Below are positions 1 through 5,118 of a stretch of 8,666 nt of DNA, in pieces. The notes below the pieces were generated by a model. That model made no database searches. It saw nothing but the letters and a program-made list of their open reading frames with translations, and had not been told where the DNA came from. Position numbers and translations under genes: made by a program. This stretch comes from Bacteroidota bacterium (GTDB taxonomy: Bacteria > Bacteroidota > Bacteroidia > Bacteroidales > JAAYUG01). Every line of letters begins with the position of its first letter. The stretch's first letter is position 1. The stretch lies in assembly GCA_021812865.1 (NCBI GenBank), contig JAKAMP010000090.1, forward strand, positions 1 through 8,666, read 5' to 3'.

Positions 1-2024
1 ATAGGCGCCGGTGCATCGATAGTTTGTCCGCCCGACAGCCTGGCTCCTGTCCAGAAATCATACCAACCTGCTGCCTGAGGAAGATATACCTTACGCGTTT
101 TCACTGCAGGGCCATTGGTCTCCATGCTGTACATGCGCTCGGTAACCGGGTTCACCAGGAATGCCGGGCCAAACATGTATTGATCGGGAATATTCCTCAC
201 ATTCACGTCATTGCTGAAATCAAAGGCCAATGAACGCATGATGGTATAGCCTTCTTTAGTCACCTTCCATGCCAGCGAATAAATATAGGGCATCAAACGA
301 TAGCGTAGGTTGTCATATTTCAGCAGTACAGCCTTGGTCTTATCATCCCAATTGGAAGAGAACAATGCACGTTCACCCTTCCCGTGAATTCTGAAGATAG
401 GCGAGAAGGTGCCAAACTGGAACCAGCGGGTGAAAAGTTCGCGGTTATCGGGTGTGGACCAGTCGGGCGGCATCCAGTGAAAATGATACCCGCCGATATC
501 GGAGGTCCAGTAAGGAATACCCGATGCACAGGCATTGATGCCCTGGGGAACCTGGCTTTTGAATGCCCTCCAGGTACAGGTGATGTCTGACGACCAGAGC
601 GTGGTTGAATTCCTCTGCTGACCGGCAAAGGCTTGCCTGATGAGGAAGAAAGCACGCTTGCCGGGGATATCTTTACGCCAGTTCGTGTACAGGCCAGTGG
701 AATGCATGAGCGAATATGTATTGAAATAATCAATGCCCCTGCCAATGGCAAAATTGCACTGGCGACGGAGGTCAAGACGAGTACCATTATCGGGTTCGCA
801 CTGGTCAACCCACCATGCATCCCAACCATCAGGCGCAATGAGGCTGTCTTTAGCCTGGCGCCAGTATATATTGCGCGCTTTCTCACTGTGCGCATCATAG
901 TAATTATCCAGGGTATGCGTCATCACGTTGTCCCAGTCGATGGTGGTCAAACAACCTGAATCGGCCAGCTCCTTGTAATTCCTCGTGCCTTTTGCAAACA
1001 CAGGCCATATCGATATCATTCCATGAATATTGGCATTGTGCAGAGCATCAACCATGGCTTTCGGATTGGGGTACCTTTCCGGCCACATCACATGTGAACC
1101 AATCACGTCGGGCTCCCAATAAAACCAGTCCTGCACAATGCAATCCACAGGAATATGATTGTTGCGATATCCATCCTTAACCGATAGTACTTCGGCCTGG
1201 CTCTTGTAGCGGTCTTGCGACTGGAAAAGTCCAAAGCTCCATTTGGGAAACATTGGCGCTTCCCCGGTTGCTTCACGGTAAAGTGCAATAATCCGGTCAA
1301 AATCGGGACCATAGAAGAAATAATAGTCTACCATCGTTCCGCTCTCCGAAACATATTTGAAGGAAGTGCTATTATTCTCTGCCCCGTAATACTGTGAAGC
1401 TGCATAATTATCCCACAACAGGCCATATCCCCTGGTGGAAAGCAGCACGGGAATTGCGCCGGTCATATAACGGATGGCCATATCCTGATTTCTTCCCTTG
1501 TAGTTGATCGACAGGGTATCTTCTGGATGACAGCCCAGACCGTACAGGGCTTCATCGGCAGGCGATAAATACTGAGAGGAACAGGTATAGGTATTTATGC
1601 CGGCAACCGTAGCAGGAACTACCTGCTTCGCGTTCTTTTCCGATTCTGCGAGAATCACATGGTCATTCAGGTCAGTGAATTTTACAGATTCGGTGGATTT
1701 TTTAATCACAACCTTGAGTTTCGCAGTAGTGAGAATGATATCTCCCTTCTTTTCAGAAACCGTAAAGGAGGGTGTCGTGGAAAAGCGGTTGCTGATCACC
1801 AGGGATTGCTTCTGATCCAGGGAAGGAAGGGAAGTGTACTGCACTTCCACCATGTCGTCCTTACAGATTCTAATCTTCATGTATCCCTTGTTCAGCTTGA
1901 ACTCTACTCCGTCTGCAACTTTTTTATAAGAAGACACGGAAGCAGAAGCCGGCTGAATTTCTGCTAGGATAAAGCAGAAAGAGAGAAATGCAGCAAAAAT
2001 AATGCGCTTGGCAAGTATTTTCAT
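1..2024 (-). CDS. Secreted glycoside hydrolase family 31 (probable alpha-xylosidase/alpha-glucosidase), 3' truncated by window edge
   Basis: The frame is open from the ATG at 2024 to the left edge, giving 674 codons with no stop, so the C-terminus lies outside the window. Residues 1 to about 29 form a signal peptide (KR-rich start, hydrophobic core, ASA-type cleavage site), which predicts export to the periplasm or cell surface. An N-terminal beta-sandwich region (about 35-250) precedes the GH31 barrel. Expected catalytic motifs are present: WWVDQCEPD with nucleophile D407, and LWSSD with acid/base D480; QDWFYWEPD (298-306) and RIHG (545-548) also fit the family. The region after about 585 is the start of the C-terminal beta domains. 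The WW.D..EPD form resembles alpha-xylosidase-like members, but I see no PA14 insert in the N-domain of the kind found in BoGH31A. Family assignment is firm; substrate (xyloglucan, isoprimeverose or alpha-glucan) is inferred. A clear promoter lies upstream and no SusC/SusD partner is visible. Confidence 0.9.
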   Translation of the reverse strand, partial: MKILAKRIIFAAFLSFCFILAEIQPASASVSSYKKVADGVEFKLNKGYMKIRICKDDMVEVQYTSLPSLDQKQSLVISNRFSTTPSFTVSEKKGDIILTTAKLKVVIKKSTESVKFTDLNDHVILAESEKNAKQVVPATVAGINTYTCSSQYLSPADEALYGLGCHPEDTLSINYKGRNQDMAIRYMTGAIPVLLSTRGYGLLWDNYAASQYYGAENNSTSFKYVSESGTMVDYYFFYGPDFDRIIALYREATGEAPMFPKWSFGLFQSQDRYKSQAEVLSVKDGYRNNHIPVDCIVQDWFYWEPDVIGSHVMWPERYPNPKAMVDALHNANIHGMISIWPVFAKGTRNYKELADSGCLTTIDWDNVMTHTLDNYYDAHSEKARNIYWRQAKDSLIAPDGWDAWWVDQCEPDNGTRLDLRRQCNFAIGRGIDYFNTYSLMHSTGLYTNWRKDIPGKRAFFLIRQAFAGQQRNSTTLWSSDITCTWRAFKSQVPQGINACASGIPYWTSDIGGYHFHWMPPDWSTPDNRELFTRWFQFGTFSPIFRIHGKGERALFSSNWDDKTKAVLLKYDNLRYRLMPYIYSLAWKVTKEGYTIMRSLAFDFSNDVNVRNIPDQYMFGPAFLVNPVTERMYSMETNGPAVKTRKVYLPQAAGWYDFWTGARLSGGQTIDAPAP

Positions 2025-2052
2025 TTTGCAGGTATTTTTATGTTAGGCTAAA

Positions 2053-2083
2053 CAAAGTAACAATGAGTTTTTAAATTTACAAA
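2053..2083 (-). promoter_or_regulatory. Bacteroidota-type promoter of the GH31 gene
   Basis: On the minus strand TTTG (2083-2080), a 19-base spacer and TTACTTTG (2060-2053) match the Bacteroidota sigma-ABfr consensus TTTG-N19-TAnnTTTG at all but one defined base. The implied transcript would have a 5' leader of roughly 20-25 bases before the ATG at 2024. There is no Shine-Dalgarno sequence in that leader, which is normal for the phylum. Confidence 0.65.
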
Positions 2084-2115
2084 CCCGTTTGGAATGAATT
2101 CCAGCTCAGGTAAAC

Positions 2116-2134
2116 CGGAAAATATTTGTTTCCG
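2116..2134. repeat. Inverted repeat CGGAAA-N7-TTTCCG upstream of GH31 promoter
   Basis: Perfect 6-bp arms (2116-2121 and 2129-2134) are separated by seven A/T-rich bases. The site lies about 33 bp upstream of the -33 box of the GH31 promoter, a position suited to an activator of carbohydrate-utilisation genes. Six-bp arms can arise by chance, so this is only a candidate operator. Confidence 0.3.
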
Positions 2135-2164
2135 AACCTATGCATCTGTAATTCTGGTTATGGA

Positions 2165-2204
2165 AATAAAAAATCGTGCACGGGAAAAATTCATGTGCAC
2201 GATT
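2165..2204 (-). terminator. Intrinsic terminator after the SPOR lipoprotein gene
   Basis: Perfect 10-bp arms AATCGTGCAC (2172-2181) and GTGCACGATT (2195-2204) enclose a 13-base loop. Read on the minus strand the hairpin is followed directly by a T-rich tract, TTTTATTTCC. The structure is about 130 bases past the stop codon at 2335 and upstream of the GH31 promoter, so it should separate the two units. Confidence 0.8.
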
Positions 2205-2334
2205 GAAACCCTATCGTGGCATAACTTTTGATGACAGGCTGTTCAGCAATTCCTATTCCTTAAACTCACTTTGGATCAGGAACCCGTATTGCCAAGTATC
2301 ATGGAATCCTCACAGTACAACTGCTGCACCATAC

Positions 2335-2769
2335 TCATCTCACATAAATCCAAGCATCCTTATTCACTTCGTTCCTGAAATTGCCCAATTGGTTCAACGC
2401 TTCCCGAACGGAAGAAAAGGCATTCACCGATACCATCTGGAAATCCCTGAGATTAACGATTTTGGCCGGATAACCCTTGCCTGTCATTTGCTTCAGGTAA
2501 CTGTCGGCATTCCCGGGTACCTTGAATGCTCCCACAATAATGTAGTACCTGTTTAACTGGCTTTGGCAGGATGCCTGGATCGAATCGATCTTCGCCTGGG
2601 ATTCCTTTTTCATCTGCTCGATCTCCTTGTCATGGGCTACCTGTTCAGTCTTAAGCATGCTGTCCAGTTTCGCATTATTTCTGGCAAGCTCCGTATTCCC
2701 CTTGGAGAAGAATTTACAGCCGGTCAGGGCAACACCGAATACCAGCAGCAAAATGATTAATTTTTTCAT
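2335..2769 (-). CDS. SPOR-domain lipoprotein
   Basis: This 144-residue protein begins with a lipoprotein signal peptide, MKKLIILLLVFGVALTGC, with lipobox LTGC and lipidated C18. Residues about 24-70 are charged and heptad-like (ELARNNAKLDSML, KEIEQMKKESQAKIDSI), consistent with a short coiled coil. The C-terminal 70 residues (from YYIIVGAF at about 75) match the SPOR fold, which in other bacteria binds denuded peptidoglycan glycan strands at division sites. The residues after C18 (KFFSKGN) lack the acidic export signal of surface lipoproteins, so periplasmic anchoring is more likely. The gene has its own candidate promoter and downstream terminator and so appears monocistronic. The specific role is unknown; envelope maintenance or septum binding is inferred from the domain. 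Confidence 0.85.
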   Translation of the reverse strand: MKKLIILLLVFGVALTGCKFFSKGNTELARNNAKLDSMLKTEQVAHDKEIEQMKKESQAKIDSIQASCQSQLNRYYIIVGAFKVPGNADSYLKQMTGKGYPAKIVNLRDFQMVSVNAFSSVREALNQLGNFRNEVNKDAWIYVR

Positions 2770-2775
2770 AGTGTC

Positions 2776-2820
2776 AGGTTTAGATATGTAAATGTAACAA
2801 AAAATAAAAATATCTAACCT
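2776..2820. repeat. Imperfect inverted repeat spanning the -7 region and leader of the SPOR gene
   Basis: The left arm AGGTTTAGATAT (2776-2787) pairs with the right arm ATATCTAACCT (2810-2820) over 11 base pairs with a single bulged T. The 22-base spacer contains the candidate -7 box. It could be an operator or a structure in the 5' leader; it has no T-run after it on either strand that would make it a typical terminator. Confidence 0.4.
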
Positions 2821-2829
2821 TCAGTCAAA
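2798..2829 (-). promoter_or_regulatory. Candidate promoter of the SPOR lipoprotein gene
   Basis: On the minus strand TTTG (2829-2826), a 19-base spacer and TATTTTTTG (2806-2798) approximate TTTG-N19-TAnnTTTG, with one extra T in the -7 box. A 5' leader of about 20-25 bases to the ATG at 2769 would result. The match is in an A/T-rich region, so confidence is moderate. Confidence 0.4.
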
Positions 2830-2894
2830 CAGGAGTTATGAACGGGTAACATCATTTGCGGACGAATATGCAGGCCGAGCCTAGCTGAAAAGAC

Positions 2895-3221
2895 TCAGGC
2901 GGTATTTACTACCTTCCTCTTGATCAGCACATAAACCATACCCCTGAAGGGGTGACGAAGCATCATTCGCGGACCTGAATAACGCATGATGTTCCTGATG
3001 GCCTCACGCATGGATGGCTTGTAGCAGTGTATATGGCAGGATGCACACACCGGTTTGCCGGGCAACAATACGCAATTTTTGATCCGGCTTGATGCATAGC
3101 CCTTTAATCCTTTACATTCTTCGCATAAACCATCCGTATGATGATGCTTCCTGCAGTAATATGCTATCATCAGCGATACAGTCGACTGCTCAAATTTTAC
3201 CCGGTCGAAATGAATTTTCAT
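2895..3221 (-). CDS. YgbA / nitrous oxide-stimulated promoter family protein
   Basis: This 108-residue, cysteine-rich cytoplasmic protein resembles E. coli YgbA (Pfam 'Nitrous_ox_prom'). Shared features are the YYCR..H start (21-24), LCEEC (32-36), the KPVCASCHIHCYKP core (56-69) and the MREAIRNIMRYSGPRM tail followed by RHP (89-91). Seven cysteines (23, 33, 36, 50, 59, 62, 66) could bind a metal or Fe-S cluster. E. coli ygbA is in the NsrR regulon and is linked to nitrosative stress; the biochemical role is not established. The ATG lies one base after the cupin stop codon, so the two are almost certainly co-transcribed and perhaps translationally coupled. There is no signal peptide, so the CASCH motif is not a haem site. 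The family call is strong; the NO-stress role here is inferred. Confidence 0.85.
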   Translation of the reverse strand: MKIHFDRVKFEQSTVSLMIAYYCRKHHHTDGLCEECKGLKGYASSRIKNCVLLPGKPVCASCHIHCYKPSMREAIRNIMRYSGPRMMLRHPFRGMVYVLIKRKVVNTA

Positions 3222-3222
3222 C

Positions 3223-3567
3223 CTAACATTCCTTGTTTTTAATCATGACCAGCAGCATCTTGAAGGGCTGCACAGCTTTTACGGCATGCGGAATATTTGC
3301 CGGCATAACGATGAATTCGCCTGCATGTAACAGGTGGGGTGTTCCCCCGATAGCAACTTCCCCTTCTCCTTCCAGTACTAACACTGAAGCATCAAAAGGG
3401 GCTGAATGCTCACTCAGGCCCTGGTCCTTATCGAATGAAAACAATGTGAGGTTCCCATTTTCTCCTTTCTGCAGGATCTTACTCACAATGGAACCGTTCG
3501 CGTATTCAATCTCATGGGCGAGATTCATTACTTTGCCTTTATTTTCAGGAATCGCCATATAATTCAT
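3223..3567 (-). CDS. Small cupin-domain protein
   Basis: This 114-residue protein is a single-domain cupin (conserved beta-barrel). Motif 1 appears as EHSAPFDASVLVLEGEGEV (53-71), and motif 2 as GEFIVMPANIPHAVKA (83-98). The usual HxH pair of motif 1 is reduced to H54-S-A56; E66 or E68 and H94 remain, so a metal site is possible but incomplete. The HSAPFDA and MPANIPHA forms match a subgroup of small cupins that I associate with iron-sulfur and hybrid-cluster-protein neighbourhoods, which fits this location. It sits 42 bases after the iron-sulfur protein and one base before the YgbA-like gene, as the middle gene of an apparent operon. An in-frame second ATG at 3558 is an alternative start. 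The ligand or reaction is unknown. Confidence 0.85.
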   Translation of the reverse strand: MNYMAIPENKGKVMNLAHEIEYANGSIVSKILQKGENGNLTLFSFDKDQGLSEHSAPFDASVLVLEGEGEVAIGGTPHLLHAGEFIVMPANIPHAVKAVQPFKMLLVMIKNKEC

Positions 3568-3609
3568 TTTTTTGAAAATCTATTGTTAAGATTAATTCTT
3601 GTATCCCGA

Positions 3610-4500
3610 TCAGGTCCACTCTTCCGACAGCACTTCACCTTTTACCGAAACCACCACCTTTTTTACCGGCACCTTTCTGCCCGCATGGGCAAGAGCCGTT
3701 TTCACAAGTTGCAGCAGACCTCCGCAGCAGGGCACTTCCATCATCATTACCGTGAGCGTGTTTACCCTGGCTTCATCAATCAGTCTTACAAGCTTTTCAG
3801 TATAAATATCCTTGTTCGAATCGAGTTTGGGACAGGCAATGGCAAGTTTCTTCCCCGCAAGCCATGAAGAATGAAAATTTCCCATGGCATAACCCACACA
3901 ATCTGCACATAACAAAAGATCTGCGTTCATGAAATGAGATGCAACAGGATTGATGAGGTGCATCTGAACCGGCCAGTGAGTAAGCCGGCTATCAACAGGG
4001 TTTACAGATATAGTTCGGCTCTCTTCTGCGGGTCCTTCAGGTCTGAAAGCATAAGAACGGCTTCCAGGACAGGCTTGTACATGGCTAACGGAGGATTGCA
4101 TAGACATATATTCCAACGCTGGCTTTATATCCATCAGCCTGTCGGGATCAAAACCGAGCAGTTCACGTTTCCCCCGAAGAAAAGTCATCGCTTGTCCCTC
4201 CAGTTCATATTCCTTATGCTCCCTCAGGTGCAGCAGGTGAGCTTTTATTACGTTCTTCCCTTTCTTTATCATCTCCTGCATCACCTTAATTTCATCGTAC
4301 GGCATGGCTTCCCTTTTTTCTATGGATAATGCGCCTTCCGGACAATGGCCCAGACAGGCGCCAAGACCATCGCACATCAGGTCACTGATCAAAACTGCCT
4401 TCCCATCTATCACCTGAAGCGCCCCCTCGTGACAACCCGGGATACATGCACCACATCCGTTGCACTTGTCTTCTTCAATCCTTATCACATCCCTCAACAT
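3610..4500 (-). CDS. 4Fe-4S ferredoxin-type iron-sulfur protein
   Basis: The protein is 296 residues from the ATG at 4500; a TTG two codons upstream (4506) is less likely. The N-terminus has a ferredoxin domain: CNGCGACIPGC (C13, C16, C19, C23) and CDGLGACLGHCP (C43, C49, C53), the second lacking the cysteine expected at L46. The C-terminal part (from about 170) carries LCADCVGYAMGNFH, a CPKLD motif and VPCCGGL, typical of a family of ferredoxin-like electron carriers or Fe-S sensors found in anaerobes. There is no signal peptide, so it is cytoplasmic. It is followed by the cupin and YgbA-like genes and preceded by an Rrf2 regulator, which suggests a redox or nitrosative stress role in electron supply or cluster chemistry. 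The exact partner and reaction are unknown. Confidence 0.85.
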   Translation of the reverse strand: MLRDVIRIEEDKCNGCGACIPGCHEGALQVIDGKAVLISDLMCDGLGACLGHCPEGALSIEKREAMPYDEIKVMQEMIKKGKNVIKAHLLHLREHKEYELEGQAMTFLRGKRELLGFDPDRLMDIKPALEYMSMQSSVSHVQACPGSRSYAFRPEGPAEESRTISVNPVDSRLTHWPVQMHLINPVASHFMNADLLLCADCVGYAMGNFHSSWLAGKKLAIACPKLDSNKDIYTEKLVRLIDEARVNTLTVMMMEVPCCGGLLQLVKTALAHAGRKVPVKKVVVSVKGEVLSEEWT

Positions 4501-4524
4501 AAACAATTGAATAACTGGTATGTA

Positions 4525-4539
4525 AATTAAAATTTAATT
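4525..4539. repeat. A/T-rich 7-1-7 palindrome upstream of the iron-sulfur operon
   Basis: AATTAAA-A-TTTAATT is a perfect palindrome with the same 7-1-7 layout as the GGTAATT-C-AATTACC site before the regulator gene. It lies 25-39 bases upstream of the ATG at 4500. The sequence is all A/T in an A/T-rich region, so chance is a real possibility. I found no convincing TTTG/TAnnTTTG promoter here; the operon may be read from the regulator promoter. Confidence 0.3.
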
Positions 4540-4610
4540 AAAGCATTTAAGTACTCTAATGTATATTATAGAAAATAAAAAAGCAAAAAGCATGCATTTC
4601 TTCAAACGGT

Positions 4611-5009
4611 TTACAAAAACATATCGAGTGTCTGGCCGTCGAGGTAATCTTTGAATTCCCCGGTCATTCTTCCCGTAATGTTATTGATGATGCATTTGTC
4701 GAACGGGCAGACCGGTTTATCCAGCGGGCAATCGGTAATTACAATTTTTCCTTCGATGGTCTCGTAAATTTCAAGCAGAGAAATATCCCTGGCAGGTTTT
4801 TTCAGGAAGAAGCCGCCTCCCGGTCCCCGGTGTGAACCAAGAAACCCGGCTTTTACCAGCCTCTGTAACACTTTGGCAACATGATGTTTCGAAGAATCGA
4901 TCTTCTCTGCTACATCCAGAACATTCAGTCCATTCTCCGATTTCGCGATCAGTACAAGTCCGTGCAATCCAATGGATGAAGCCTCAGATAAGGTGAACAA
5001 ACGTGACAT
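4611..5009 (-). CDS. Rrf2-family transcriptional regulator, likely Fe-S sensing (NsrR/IscR-like)
   Basis: The protein is 132 residues from the ATG at 5009. A TTG at 5015 would add two residues and has an AGGTGA sequence nine bases upstream, so it is a possible alternative. The winged helix-turn-helix shows SSKHHVAKVLQRLVKAGFL, the wing RGPGGGFFL and the following ISLLEIYETIEG, all hallmark Rrf2 features. Three clustered cysteines in CPLDKPVCPFDKC (C94, C101, C106) match the position of the Fe-S ligands of NsrR and IscR, though the spacing C-x6-C-x4-C differs from both. It probably senses NO, oxygen or Fe-S status through a cluster and represses or activates its neighbours. A palindrome over its own promoter suggests autoregulation. 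Which signal it senses cannot be told from the sequence. Confidence 0.88.
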   Translation of the reverse strand: MSRLFTLSEASSIGLHGLVLIAKSENGLNVLDVAEKIDSSKHHVAKVLQRLVKAGFLGSHRGPGGGFFLKKPARDISLLEIYETIEGKIVITDCPLDKPVCPFDKCIINNITGRMTGEFKDYLDGQTLDMFL

Positions 5010-5031
5010 TTTCAATTTTTTTGCTCACCTG

Positions 5032-5061
5032 CAAAATTATGACTTATTTTGGTAATTCAAT
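5032..5061 (-). promoter_or_regulatory. Promoter of the Rrf2 regulator gene
   Basis: The minus-strand -7 box TAATTTTG (5039-5032) matches TAnnTTTG exactly. A partial -33 box ATTG (5061-5058) lies 18 bases upstream. The predicted transcription start is about 15-20 bases before the ATG at 5009. The -33 box lies inside the palindrome 5051-5065, so a protein bound there would block the polymerase. Confidence 0.6.
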
Positions 5062-5065
5062 TACC
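5051..5065. promoter_or_regulatory. Candidate Rrf2 operator, perfect 15-bp palindrome
   Basis: GGTAATT-C-AATTACC is a perfect dyad with seven-base arms around one central base. It covers the -33 element of the regulator's own promoter and sits 42 bases upstream of the ATG at 5009. Its compact, odd-centred symmetry and location suit an autoregulatory site for the dimeric Rrf2 protein. That the Rrf2 protein itself binds here is inference. Confidence 0.55.
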
Positions 5066-5118
5066 TAAATACTGAAATACATAATTTATACAGATTCTAA
5101 GCTTCTTTTAAACGGCTT

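Larger units (their letters stand above)
2025..2334. other. 310-base intergenic region between the SPOR lipoprotein and GH31 genes
   Basis: No convincing coding sequence is present. It holds the GH31 promoter (2053-2083), a short inverted repeat CGGAAA-N7-TTTCCG (2116-2134) about 30 bases upstream of the -33 box, and the terminator of the preceding gene (2165-2204). I see nothing recognisable in 2205-2334, the 3' trailer of the SPOR transcript. Confidence 0.6.

Noticed and set aside
320..898. Long open frame on the minus strand in a different frame from GH31
   Set aside because: It overlaps the GH31 coding sequence fully and its translation is low-complexity and resembles no protein family; the GH31 frame carries the catalytic motifs.
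2176..2556. Plus-strand open frame of 126 codons opposite the SPOR lipoprotein
   Set aside because: It begins inside the terminator hairpin and runs antisense to a gene with a clear lipobox and SPOR domain; the translation has no family features.
3052..3060. CASCH sequence in the YgbA-like protein as a c-type haem site
   Set aside because: The protein has no signal peptide, so it would not meet the periplasmic haem-attachment machinery; the cysteines are part of the YgbA family pattern.
4560..4610. T-rich minus-strand stretch after the Rrf2 gene as an intrinsic terminator
   Set aside because: I could not find a stable G/C hairpin before the T-rich tract, only GCATGC without a proper loop.
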